Of a stretch of 64,000 nt of DNA, positions 1 through 7,337 are shown piece after piece. This DNA comes from Streptomyces chumphonensis (GTDB taxonomy: Bacteria; Actinomycetota; Actinomycetes; Streptomycetales; Streptomycetaceae), in assembly GCF_014779715.1 (NCBI RefSeq), contig NZ_JACXYU010000010.1, forward strand, positions 124,001 to 188,000. Reading direction: 5' to 3'. The notes under the pieces are model-generated. The model was not told where the DNA came from, did not search any database, and saw only the letters and a program-made list of their open reading frames with translations. Made by a program: the position numbers and the translations under genes. Each line of letters begins with the position of its first letter. Position 1 is the stretch's first letter.

Positions 1-30
1 GCCGGGGGCGGCCACCGCGCGCCCGGAGCC

Positions 31-63
31 AGGACTCGCCGGAGGAGGGGGCCGGCGAGTCCT
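31..63. terminator. Hairpin, likely terminator of a gene left of the window
   Basis: A perfect 12-bp stem (31-42 with 52-63) encloses a 9-nt loop. No U tract follows, which is normal for GC-rich actinobacterial terminators. It lies just upstream of the first gene, so it probably ends a transcript entering from the left. Confidence 0.5.
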
Positions 64-113
64 GAGCAGGGTGTACCAAGGTGGGGACACCCGTCGGCCG
101 GAGGAGGCCCTGA

Positions 114-416
114 GTGAGTGCCGAGAGCTGGATCATCGTCGCCGTCACCACGTTGGTGCTGTTGACGCTCTTCTTCACCGTCCGGCTGCTGGTGCAGCTC
201 GTCCGGGCCCGGCGGCGGCTCCGTGAGTCGGGGATGCCGACGGAGAACAAGGTCGTCTTCTGGGCGGCGGTCCTCTATGTCCTCTCCCCGGTGGACCTCA
301 TCCCCGACCCGGTGCTGATCGACGACATCGGGGTTCTGCTCCTGGCCCTGAAGTCCCTGCACTCCGCCGCCGAGACCGCCGGGCTGCGGCCGGCGCCCAA
401 GGGCGGGGCCCCCTGA
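114..416 (+). CDS. DUF1232 (YkvA-family) small membrane protein
   Basis: A 100-residue protein of unknown function. Residues about 5-27 form one hydrophobic helix that should cross the membrane, followed by a basic stretch (RARRRLR) facing the cytoplasm. The C-terminal half holds the DUF1232 signature YVLSPVDLIPDPVL with IDDIG after it; this short motif defines the family and usually sits in a second membrane-associated segment. The GTG start is chosen because an AGGAGG-like ribosome site lies about 6 nt upstream. The gene is monocistronic as far as visible, with a hairpin before it and a small basic ORF after it. The family assignment is firm; no biochemical role is known to me. Confidence 0.85.
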   Translation: MSAESWIIVAVTTLVLLTLFFTVRLLVQLVRARRRLRESGMPTENKVVFWAAVLYVLSPVDLIPDPVLIDDIGVLLLALKSLHSAAETAGLRPAPKGGAP

Positions 417-511
417 CACCCGGGACGCCGACGACACGCGCGGGTGTGCGACGCGCAGGCGTGGGCACACGAGGGACGTAGCGCCACGACGAACGCACGG
501 AGGGAGACGCC

Positions 512-745
512 ATGCCGGCACTTCATCGACTGGCCAGCAGGCTCAGCCGTCAGCTGCGTCACGGAGCGGCTCCGAGAAGACGCCGCCACACGCCGCCGCA
601 CAGCCGGATCGGCCGCGGTCCCCAGGCCGTGGGGGTCGGCTCGCTCGTCGGCAGCATCGTCCGGACGGTGCGGGGCGTCTCGACGCAGGCCCGCCGCCCG
701 CACGGACGCCACCCCCACGGGCGGGTGCACCAGCACCGCCGGTGA
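512..745 (+). CDS. Small basic hypothetical protein
   Basis: A 77-residue arginine- and histidine-rich ORF that I do not recognise. Three features argue that it is real: a good ribosome site (GGAGGGAG, 6 nt spacing) before the ATG, actinobacterial codon use with G/C at most third positions, and a perfect 16-bp hairpin just after the stop. In the middle, GVGSLVGSIVRTV could form a short amphipathic helix with small-residue packing, flanked by clusters of Arg and His. There are no cysteines and no signal peptide. It could be a nucleic-acid-binding or membrane-active peptide, but that is a guess from composition alone. Confidence 0.5.
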   Translation: MPALHRLASRLSRQLRHGAAPRRRRHTPPHSRIGRGPQAVGVGSLVGSIVRTVRGVSTQARRPHGRHPHGRVHQHRR

Positions 746-764
746 GCGCACCGGTGCGTCCTCG

Positions 765-800
765 TCCGCGCGCCCCCGGCTTCGGCCGGGGGCGCGCGGA
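765..800. terminator. Strong GC-rich terminator hairpin
   Basis: A perfect 16-bp inverted repeat (765-780 and 785-800) is closed by a TTCG tetraloop. It starts about 20 nt after the stop of the small basic ORF. Confidence 0.75.
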
Positions 801-876
801 CGTGTGCGCGGCTCCGGCCCGGGGGTGATCCACCGGCCCGAAGGGCCTCGGACGACGAGTCGCCCGAGCATGCGAG

Positions 877-912
877 CGGCCCCGACCAGGCCGTCGGCCG
901 TGGTCGGGGCCG
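877..912. terminator. Hairpin downstream of the bL37-like gene
   Basis: A 12-bp perfect stem (877-888 and 901-912) has a 12-nt loop that is itself self-complementary. It lies 14 nt beyond the stop of the minus-strand bL37-like gene. Confidence 0.6.
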
Positions 913-925
913 TGGGTCACCGCAC

Positions 926-1003
926 TCAGGACTGCGGGCGCCGCCCGTGGTTCGCGGCGTTCTTGCGGCGGGCCTTCTTCTTCCGGCGTCGCTTCGAGGA
1001 CAT
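926..1003 (-). CDS. Tiny ribosomal protein, bL37-like (25 aa)
   Basis: A 25-codon gene. The product starts MSSKRRRKKKARRKN, continues AANHGRRP and ends QS. This combines a dense Lys/Arg N-terminus with the ANHG(K/R)RP tail that I associate with bL37, the very small actinobacterial 50S protein first seen in mycobacterial ribosome structures. A strong GGAGGAGG ribosome site sits 5 nt before the ATG, and a 12-bp terminator hairpin follows. In the family the peptide threads into 23S rRNA; I infer the same role here. It stands alone between the small basic ORF and the HD hydrolase. The identity rests on a short motif recalled from memory, so a profile search would be the test. Confidence 0.7.
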   Translation of the reverse strand: MSSKRRRKKKARRKNAANHGRRPQS

Positions 1004-1097
1004 CGAGCCTCCTCCGGGTACGGCGTACACGTTCGCGAACACCATAGTCCTGTCGTCGCGCGTCTTCCACCGCGCGCGCCGACCGGTGGGGCGCCGG

Positions 1098-1760
1098 TCA
1101 GCGTGCCGCTTCGAACCAGCCCTCCTGCACGCCGTGCGCCAACAGCTTCCGCGTCAGATCCCACAACGCGCCGGAGCCGTCCGCGATGACGGAGGTCCGT
1201 TCGCGCACGCGCGCCTCGGTGACGCCGGGGGCACGCCACGTTCCCCCTTCGTTGCCGACGTTCAGCAGGAGGGGCTGGAGCCGGTCCATGGCCTTGGCGA
1301 ACCTGGCCTCGGGCGTACGCCGCTCCTCGAACTCGTTCCACAGCGCATGGAATTCCGCGTCCTGACCCTCGGGGAGCAGGGCGAACAGGCGTTTGGCCGC
1401 GTCGGCTTCGCGTTCCGCCTGGCTCTGCTTGGCCTCGTCGTCGAAGAGGCACGTGTCACCGGCGTAGATCTCCACCAGGTCGTGCACCAGGACGAGCTTC
1501 AGGGTGCGTCGCACGTCGATCGGCTCGTTCGCGTACTCGGCGAGGACCAGGACCATCATGGCCAGGTGCCAGGAGTGTTCGGCGTCGTTCTCACGGCGGT
1601 CGGCGGCGAGGAGGGGGCTCAGCCGCAGCACGGACTTCAGTCGGTCGATCTCGGCGAGGAACGCGAGTTGCTCCACCAGCCGTGGCGGCGTGCCGGGCGC
1701 GACCTTCTCAGGATCCAGCAGGGGCTTCAGCCGATCGGGGTCGTGCGGGGGCGTGTTCAT
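1098..1760 (-). CDS. HD-domain phosphohydrolase (HDDC2/YfbR-like)
   Basis: A 220-residue soluble HD-superfamily metal-dependent phosphohydrolase. The metal ligands are visible in order: His62 in ENDAEHSWH, the His93-Asp94 pair in LVLVHDLVEIYAG, and Asp159 in AKAMDRLQPLL. The ENDAEHSW and HDLVEIYAGD motifs are those of the HDDC2/YfbR group. Members characterised so far dephosphorylate 5'-deoxynucleoside monophosphates, so nucleotide salvage or pool cleaning is the likely role. The ATG is preceded by GGGAGAG. The next gene upstream on this strand is a nucleoside hydrolase, so the two may form a nucleotide-salvage pair, although about 130 nt separate them. Confidence 0.85.
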   Translation of the reverse strand: MNTPPHDPDRLKPLLDPEKVAPGTPPRLVEQLAFLAEIDRLKSVLRLSPLLAADRRENDAEHSWHLAMMVLVLAEYANEPIDVRRTLKLVLVHDLVEIYAGDTCLFDDEAKQSQAEREADAAKRLFALLPEGQDAEFHALWNEFEERRTPEARFAKAMDRLQPLLLNVGNEGGTWRAPGVTEARVRERTSVIADGSGALWDLTRKLLAHGVQEGWFEAAR

Positions 1761-1888
1761 GTTCTCTCCCGGGAAGGGTGGTCTCCGCGACGCGGACCGG
1801 ACGCGTGGAATGCGCGCGCCCGGCGTCGGTGGCGAGGGCGGGTGGCTGCGGTCGGGGGGACGTGGTGCGGGGGCGAGTGCGGGCGTGC

Positions 1889-2830
1889 TCAGATGCGGAG
1901 CAGTTCGAGCAGCCGGGCGTGGTCGAGTCCTTCCACGATCGTGGTCACGGGCCGGTCGGAACGGGAGTCGCGCCAGTCGACAGCGGTCAGACCGTGTCCC
2001 AGGCTCCCCGGTCCGTAGCCGACGTAGACGCGGTGTCGCGCCACGTCGGTGACGACCGAGGGGTCGAGGGCGACGGCCATGGCCAGGGGGTCGGCACGGA
2101 AGTACGCCGAGCGCCGGGCGTATCCGGGCTCGGTGAGATAGCGGTTGTCCACGAGGCGCCCGAGGGTGGTGGCCGCCTCACTCCCGCCGCGGAAGAAGCC
2201 GTCGAACTCCTCCCGGACGAAGGAGTGCTTGAGCGTCGCCTCCCAGGTGACCAGTGTGACGTCCGTGAAGTTGGCGAAGACCAGATCCGCGGCGACGGGG
2301 TCGGCACCGATGTTGAACTCGGCGTTCAGGGTGAGGTTTCCGTAGCCGCGGACCGCCCCGCCCATCACGACGATCCGGCGCAGGAGGCGGGGCAGTCGTG
2401 GCTCCAGACGCAGGGCGAGAGCGATGTTGGTCAGCGGCCCCAGCGAGACCAGCGTGACCTCGCCCGGTCGGCGACGTGCCGCCATGGCCAGGGCCATGGC
2501 CGCCGGCAGGGCTTCTTCGGCCACCTCGGCCACGGGCCAGCGGGGGCCGTCGCCGAGGCCGTCGCTGCCGTGGATGTCGGCGGCGTCCGCGACCGCGGCG
2601 CCCAGGGGGCCACAGGCTCCGCGGTACACCGGGGTGCGGGCCGCCTCCTCCCCGAAGGCACCCAGCAGCCAGCGGGTGTTGTCGGTGACGGTGTCGATGC
2701 CCACGTTGCCGGCGACGGTGCAGATCGCGCTCACGGGGACGGTGGGTCGCTTCGGTGAGGGAGTCAGGGCCATGGCGAGGGCATGCGCGTCGTCCAGTCC
2801 GGGATCGGTGTCGATGATCAGGGCGCTCAC
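1889..2830 (-). CDS. Inosine/uridine-preferring nucleoside hydrolase family protein
   Basis: A 313-residue protein of the calcium-dependent nucleoside N-ribohydrolase family, which cuts nucleosides to free base and ribose in the cytoplasm. The N-terminal DTDPGLDDA cluster (residues 7-15) supplies the calcium and ribose ligands. VVMGGAVRGYGNLT and LNAEFNIGADPVAA form the conserved core loops with the NxEFNxxxDP pattern. There is no signal peptide. The GTG start has GGAG 8 nt upstream. Base preference cannot be read from sequence. It is co-directional with the HD phosphohydrolase downstream, consistent with nucleoside salvage. Confidence 0.9.
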   Translation of the reverse strand: MSALIIDTDPGLDDAHALAMALTPSPKRPTVPVSAICTVAGNVGIDTVTDNTRWLLGAFGEEAARTPVYRGACGPLGAAVADAADIHGSDGLGDGPRWPVAEVAEEALPAAMALAMAARRRPGEVTLVSLGPLTNIALALRLEPRLPRLLRRIVVMGGAVRGYGNLTLNAEFNIGADPVAADLVFANFTDVTLVTWEATLKHSFVREEFDGFFRGGSEAATTLGRLVDNRYLTEPGYARRSAYFRADPLAMAVALDPSVVTDVARHRVYVGYGPGSLGHGLTAVDWRDSRSDRPVTTIVEGLDHARLLELLRI

Positions 2831-2899
2831 AGCGAACTCCGTGGGTGAGGGGGTGGGGAACGGCGGCCGTCCGGGGCACGGCCGGTGCCTGGGCCGGGC

Positions 2900-2935
2900 G
2901 TCCGGCGGAACGACCCCGAGGGCGCTCCGCCGGAC
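2900..2935. terminator. Hairpin between the P450 and nucleoside hydrolase genes
   Basis: A perfect 10-bp stem (2900-2909 and 2926-2935) with a 16-nt loop. It lies 80 nt past the stop of the minus-strand P450 gene and is a candidate terminator. Confidence 0.45.
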
Positions 2936-3017
2936 AGGGCCCGTGGGCGGGGCCGTCGCGGGAGGCGGGACGCGCCGAACCCCGGGGCGGACGGAGCGGG
3001 CGTCGGATCGGCCGGGG

Positions 3018-4190
3018 CTACCGGTCGGTCCAGGCCGCCGGCACGAGGCGCCCGGTGAGACTCCGGTAGCGGAGCATCGGCAGTTCGGGTTCCCGCTCGA
3101 CGTGCTCCACGCGGAAGTGGACCCCGGACTTCCGCATCGACTCCAGCAGGACCTCCACCACCGCTCGCGCCAGTGGCGCGCCCGGACAGTAGTGCTTACC
3201 CGCGCCGAAGCTGAGATTGCGGGAGGCGTTCCCCCGGTCCCGGATCCGCAGGGGCTCCGGGAACTGCTCGGGGTCGAGGTTCGCCGTCGCGAGGCACAGG
3301 TTGATCCTCTCCCCCTCGTCGAGCCGGTAGGGGCCGACGGTGATGGGGCGACGCGCGTAGCGGCTGGCGAAGCGGAAGGGCGTGGCGATCCGGAGCACTT
3401 CCTCCCGCACCGAAGGGAGGGGGATGCGGGCGAGGATGTCGCTGTCGACGTGCTCTCCCACGACGCACAGGGCCGTGGTCGTCGGGTCGTAGGCGCCGGT
3501 GACGATCTGGGTGAGCAGGGCGGTGGCGGACTCGGGTCCGTAGGCCGGGTCGTCCCATAACGCGCCCAGCCTCGCCGTCAGCGGTGTCGGCGGATCGGAC
3601 CGTGCCGTCTCCAGCCACGCGCGCAGCTCCTCGACGGCGGCCAGCGCACGGTCGATGCGCGCCATGTCGATGCGCGCGGTGGCGAGTTCGTCCATCACCG
3701 CCCCGCCCAGCCGGACCAGCCGCGCGGCATCGGCACGGCCGACGAGTACGACGATCGCCTCCAGCGCCATGGGGCGTGCCACGTCCCGGAGCCAGTCGAC
3801 GGGTTCGCCGTCCGTCCCGGCGAGTCGCCGGTCGGCCCACCGGGCGCAGGCGGAGAGCGTTTCCGGGGTCACCGTCCCTCTCAGGAGGCGCACCGTCACC
3901 CGCCGGATCCGGTCGTGGTAGGCGGCGTCGGAGAACACGGGCCAGTGGGCGAGGAAGCGCTTGAGGGCCCGTCGCCGTGCCGCGTCCTGCTCGTCCATGG
4001 ACGCGAGGCGCTGGTCGGTGGACCGCTCGGACCAGACGTCGCGGCTCAGCAGGAGTCGTCGCACGTCCTCGGACCCGAGCGCGTAGAGGCCACCGTTCTC
4101 GGCCGGCTCCTGGTACGGGCAGGACCGGGCCGCCCGGGCCAGGGCGGTGAGCGGGTCGCGCGCGCTGTAGTCGCCGAACACGTCAAGCAT
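3018..4190 (-). CDS. Cytochrome P450
   Basis: A 390-residue soluble bacterial P450. The haem-binding motif is FGAGKHYCPG (residues 328-337) with Cys335 as thiolate ligand, and the K-helix ExxR is Glu264-Arg267. The I-helix reads TGAYDPTTT (231-239), so the usual AGx(D/E)T oxygen-activation motif is altered to AYDPT. The ATG at 4190 is preferred over an upstream in-frame start because it has a GGAGGGG ribosome site and overlaps the end of the MOSC gene by 8 nt (ATGCTTGA), which implies translational coupling. No ferredoxin or reductase lies nearby. The substrate is unknown. The MOSC and methyltransferase neighbours suggest a small tailoring or biosynthetic locus. Confidence 0.9.
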   Translation of the reverse strand: MLDVFGDYSARDPLTALARAARSCPYQEPAENGGLYALGSEDVRRLLLSRDVWSERSTDQRLASMDEQDAARRRALKRFLAHWPVFSDAAYHDRIRRVTVRLLRGTVTPETLSACARWADRRLAGTDGEPVDWLRDVARPMALEAIVVLVGRADAARLVRLGGAVMDELATARIDMARIDRALAAVEELRAWLETARSDPPTPLTARLGALWDDPAYGPESATALLTQIVTGAYDPTTTALCVVGEHVDSDILARIPLPSVREEVLRIATPFRFASRYARRPITVGPYRLDEGERINLCLATANLDPEQFPEPLRIRDRGNASRNLSFGAGKHYCPGAPLARAVVEVLLESMRKSGVHFRVEHVEREPELPMLRYRSLTGRLVPAAWTDR

Positions 4191-4914
4191 GGGGCCCCTC
4201 CACGTGTCCGGTGGCCGGTAAGCGCCCGGCCGTGTGCCCGGTCGTGTCCTGCCCCGTGGCCCCCTGGCCCTTGGCACCGGACCGGGTCCGGTTGGAGACG
4301 TGGAACATCATCGCGGAGCGGTCCCAGGTGGGCTCTTCGTCCGCCATCTCGATGATGCGGCGCAGGACGTCCTGCTCGTCCAGGATCGCTCCGACGGCCT
4401 CGGCCACCGTGATCTGCTTGGCCGGGCGCCAGACGCGTTCGACGCGATCTCCCGGCGCGATCCGTCCCTCCTCGAGCACACGGAGGTACACGCCGGGCCG
4501 CCGGGCGTTGTTGAAGCGCTTGGCCCAGCCGGGCTGCTTCATCCAGCCGCCGAACGTGCCGCACGCCATGCGGGGCGCTGTGACCTGCAGGAGCGTTTCT
4601 CCCACCTGCCACTTCTCGGCGAGAACGGCCCCGCAGGCGTCGAATCCGGCGAGATCGATGTTCTCACCGAAGACGCCGTCGCGGAGCGGGGTCCGGAGCT
4701 GCTCGGACCACCAGTCGAGGTCTTCACGGGCGTAGGCGTAGACGGCCTGGAGTTCGCCGCCGTGGAAGTCCGCCGCCTGCTCGTCGCCTTCGAGTCCTAG
4801 TTTCGTGACCCGAATACCGCCCTCGACGGGCAGCTTTTCGATGGCGGTTTTTCCGCGTCGCGCAAAATCAGAGGAAACACATGGACCAGTATTGATCGAA
4901 ACAATGCGTCCCAT
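4183..4914 (-). CDS. MOSC-domain protein, YiiM-like
   Basis: A 243-residue MOSC (molybdenum cofactor sulfurase C-terminal) domain protein of the YiiM type. Motifs in order: LEGDEQAADFHGG (41-53), YAYAREDLDWW (60-69), VFGENIDLAG (81-90) and APRMACGTF, where Cys118 is the position expected to ligate molybdenum. Characterised family members reduce N-hydroxylated compounds with a Mo cofactor or move sulfur. The last 35 residues are low-complexity and run into the P450 start. There is no Shine-Dalgarno sequence. Instead a promoter places the transcript start at the ATG, so the mRNA is probably leaderless. The P450 follows with an 8-nt overlap. Pairing a possible N-oxide or hydroxylamine reductase with a P450 is unusual. 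Confidence 0.85.
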   Translation of the reverse strand: MGRIVSINTGPCVSSDFARRGKTAIEKLPVEGGIRVTKLGLEGDEQAADFHGGELQAVYAYAREDLDWWSEQLRTPLRDGVFGENIDLAGFDACGAVLAEKWQVGETLLQVTAPRMACGTFGGWMKQPGWAKRFNNARRPGVYLRVLEEGRIAPGDRVERVWRPAKQITVAEAVGAILDEQDVLRRIIEMADEEPTWDRSAMMFHVSNRTRSGAKGQGATGQDTTGHTAGRLPATGHVEGPHA

Positions 4915-4920
4915 GTGAAA

Positions 4921-4949
4921 AAATTAGCATCGCGTCGAGCGCCGGTCAA
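4921..4949 (-). promoter_or_regulatory. Leaderless sigma70-type promoter of the MOSC-P450 operon
   Basis: On the minus strand TTGACC (4949-4944) is followed by a 17-bp spacer and TAATTT (4926-4921). Six nucleotides later comes the ATG of the MOSC gene, so the predicted +1 is the start codon itself. The surrounding DNA is clearly AT-richer than the flanking genes. Confidence 0.65.
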
Positions 4950-5190
4950 CGGTTCAACTGTCGGAAAAGCAAATTCTTCGCGCGGGTACCACGTCATGGC
5001 AGATTCACCATGCGGTCGGGAAAGCGGGCGATGACGACTTCCTGAATAAAAGGTCATCGCAGGCCATTGGTCCGGCCATTTCCCGTGCTGACCCGCCATC
5101 GCGACGGAGGGAATTCCCGGCGGTCCGCCGACGGCGGGCCCGGACGAAGGGCGAGGTGTCGTCGCGCGTTCGACCGGGCCACGGCGTTCG

Positions 5191-5208
5191 GCTCCGCCCT
5201 GACGGAGC
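5191..5208. terminator. Short hairpin after the methyltransferase gene
   Basis: GCTCCG and CGGAGC form a 6-bp stem with a 6-nt loop, 5 nt past the stop of the minus-strand methyltransferase gene. It is a weak terminator candidate only. Confidence 0.3.
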
Positions 5209-5212
5209 AGGG

Positions 5213-5929
5213 TCAGCGGGCGGCCCCGGCCCGTGCCACGACGAAGAAGGCGGGAACGTTCACGTGCCGACCGCCGGCCTTCACCGTTCCCTGGTAGTCG
5301 ATGGGGGCGCTGGAGAGGATCTCGAAACCGACCTTCTCCAACTCTCGCTGCAGGGCGTTCTCCTCCCTGGCCACCGGGAGGGGGACGCGGTCGAAGACGA
5401 AGCCGAACTTCTCCGCGGGCACTCCCTCGCCCGCGAGCTGACCGACGATGAAGTCGCGGCTGGCCGGGGCGAGTTCGTAGAAGAAAGCGCCACCCGTGTC
5501 GCCGGCCAGGTGCGCGAGCGAGGTGGCGGCGAGGGTGAGTTCCTCGGGGGTGAAGGCGTGCAGGACGGTGCGGACGTACAGGCCGGCGTCACCGATCCGC
5601 TCGTGCAGGGCGGCGGCCTGCTCGGGCTTGAGCAGGTCTAACTGCTCGTACTCGATGCCGGGGGCACCGTGGTGCTTGCGGGCCCGCTCCACGGCGCTGG
5701 GTGCCACGTCCACACCGATGACCCGGTCGAAGTGCTGACCGATGGCGGCCGTCTGCGCGCCGTCTCCGCAGCCGACGTCGATGACGGGACGGGACGGGTC
5801 GAGCACGCTGCCGAACAGGTGGAGATGCGCGTGCGCGACGTAGGTGGGGTCCACATCCCACGGCGATGCTCCGCGGGCCTGAGGAAGGTCGGTCCAGAAA
5901 CGATCCCACATGGTCTCGAAACGACTCAC
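5213..5929 (-). CDS. Class I SAM-dependent methyltransferase
   Basis: A 238-residue class I methyltransferase. Motif I, VIDVGCGDGAQT (residues 49-60), binds S-adenosylmethionine, and VIGVDVAPSAVERAR carries the acidic motif II residue. The N-terminal WDRFWTDLPQARGASPWDVDP resembles thiopurine-methyltransferase-like proteins, which methylate small molecules, so a small-molecule acceptor is more likely than RNA or protein. The GTG start has GAGGGAG 6 nt upstream. It is co-directional with the MOSC-P450 pair but separated by about 300 nt that contain their own promoter. The three may serve one pathway without being one transcript. No known cluster matched from memory. Confidence 0.8.
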   Translation of the reverse strand: MSRFETMWDRFWTDLPQARGASPWDVDPTYVAHAHLHLFGSVLDPSRPVIDVGCGDGAQTAAIGQHFDRVIGVDVAPSAVERARKHHGAPGIEYEQLDLLKPEQAAALHERIGDAGLYVRTVLHAFTPEELTLAATSLAHLAGDTGGAFFYELAPASRDFIVGQLAGEGVPAEKFGFVFDRVPLPVAREENALQRELEKVGFEILSSAPIDYQGTVKAGGRHVNVPAFFVVARAGAAR

Positions 5930-6188
5930 TGTGACTCCCTCTGATCGGTTACGACCGGTTGCACCTGCCGATCATGGACCCACGATGGTGGAAATGTAAA
6001 GAGAGCGACTGACGTTGCGCCGGTGTTCGTGCTCACCGGCCTCAGAGAAGATAAATGGCCACGTGAATTCCCTCAAATCACTTCTCGCGACCAGAGCACC
6101 ACTGGAACCACTGGCACCAGCACGTCGAGGGCTTTCACCTATGGCTTATAAGATTCTTGCGCCCGCCGTCCAGGTGTGCGCAGGTTTC

Positions 6189-7145
6189 TCAGGCCGCCAC
6201 CCGGAGAGGGCGGACGGGCAGGGCGTGCATCGCCTCGCGCAGAGCGTCCGCGAACGCGGTGAACTCCTCCTCGCGGGCCGTCCCCGTGCGCATGGCCAGC
6301 GCGATCCTGCGGGCAGGCGCCGGAGCGGCGAAATGCCCCGTGGACAGACGGTCGTTGCGGGCCGTCTCCACCCGCAGCGCCGTGCGCGGCAACAGGGTGA
6401 CGCCGAGCCCGCCCGCCACGAGCTGGACCAGGGTGGACAGGCCGGCGGCCGTCGTCGTCACCTCGCCCGCCGCCCGGCCGGGCTGGGGGCGCCCGGCCTC
6501 CCGGCAGACCTCCAGGGCCTGGTCGCGCAGGCAGTGGCCCTCGTCGAGCAGCAGGAGCGGGAGGTCGCGCAACTGCTGCCGGGGGATGTCCGTGCGACCC
6601 GCCAGCGTGTGGTCGTGCCCCATGACGAGGACGAAGTCCTCGTCGAACAGCGGTACTTCGGTCACCCCGGGCGCCCCGAGGGGGACGGCGAGCAGCAGCA
6701 GGTCCAGCCGGCCCGAGGCCAGGCCGTCCAGGAGCGAGGCCGTCTGCTCCTCGTGCACCTGGAGGTCGAGGCGGGGATACCGGTGGTGTGTGAGCTCCAG
6801 CACGGTCGGCAGGAGGTACGGCGCGCAGGTGGGGATGACGCCGAGCCGCAGCGTCCCGGTGAACGGGGCGCGGGACGCCTCGGCCTCCTCCAGCAGGGCC
6901 CCGACGGCGTCCAGCACGGTCCGGGCGCGCACGGCCAGCCGCTCCCCGGCGGGGGAGAGGAGGACCCTGCGCGTGGTGCGCTCCAGGAGCCGCACCCCGA
7001 GCGTCTCCTCCAGCGCCGCGACGGCCCCCGACAGCGCGGGCTGGCTCATGCCGATCTCGGCGGCGGCCTCGCGGAAGTGCAGGTGCTCGGCGACGGCGGT
7101 GAAGGCCCTCAGCTGGGAGAGGCTGGGCTGACGTGCTTTGCTCAT
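6189..7145 (-). CDS. oxyR: OxyR, LysR-family peroxide sensor
   Basis: A 318-residue LysR-type regulator. An N-terminal winged HTH (LSQLRAFTAVAEHLHFREAA, with SQPALSGAVAALEE as recognition region) is followed by a substrate-like domain. The two redox cysteines of OxyR are present: Cys205 in DEGHCLRDQ and Cys214 nine residues later, which form a disulfide on exposure to hydrogen peroxide. The internal ATG at 7145 (MSKARQ...) is chosen over an earlier in-frame start because it matches the usual Streptomyces OxyR N-terminus. The gene is divergent from ahpCD across a 192-nt region, the classical arrangement in which OxyR activates ahpC and controls itself. Confidence 0.95.
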   Translation of the reverse strand: MSKARQPSLSQLRAFTAVAEHLHFREAAAEIGMSQPALSGAVAALEETLGVRLLERTTRRVLLSPAGERLAVRARTVLDAVGALLEEAEASRAPFTGTLRLGVIPTCAPYLLPTVLELTHHRYPRLDLQVHEEQTASLLDGLASGRLDLLLLAVPLGAPGVTEVPLFDEDFVLVMGHDHTLAGRTDIPRQQLRDLPLLLLDEGHCLRDQALEVCREAGRPQPGRAAGEVTTTAAGLSTLVQLVAGGLGVTLLPRTALRVETARNDRLSTGHFAAPAPARRIALAMRTGTAREEEFTAFADALREAMHALPVRPLRVAA

Positions 7146-7196
7146 GAGACGCGTTCGTGAGGGGCCGGGGGAGAGGGCGAGGGTTCGGCGCGGCCA

Positions 7197-7253
7197 CTGA
7201 TAGCCGGGACCGATCAACACGGGAGAGTCTAGCTATTTCTGCGATCAATTCGC
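7197..7253. promoter_or_regulatory. oxyR-ahpC intergenic control region
   Basis: The divergent gap holds two CGATCAA copies (7211-7217 and 7242-7248) exactly 31 bp, about three helical turns, apart. The second is part of the inverted repeat GCGATCAATTCGC (7241-7253). This fits binding of an OxyR tetramer to one face of the helix, but the exact site is inferred. Confidence 0.35.
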
Positions 7254-7337
7254 CCTGTGGCAGGGTGTGAGATCCGTCCAACCCTCAAGGGGAGCGCCCC
7301 GCGACCCGGGCGCGTTCCCCCACACCAAGGAGAGTCT

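Noticed and set aside
444..2018. 524-codon plus-strand ORF
   Set aside because: Runs across the bL37-like gene, hydrolase gene and several gaps in antisense; no domain.
4797..5099. 100-codon minus-strand ORF upstream of the MOSC gene
   Set aside because: It overlaps the MOSC coding start, has no ribosome site, contains the MOSC promoter and shows no codon bias.
4950..5212. Searched the gap near the P450 locus for a short RiPP precursor peptide (for example an MRYxH-type pentapeptide)
   Set aside because: Only chance mini-ORFs such as ATGGTGAATCTGCCATGA were found, with no ribosome site or recognised core motif.
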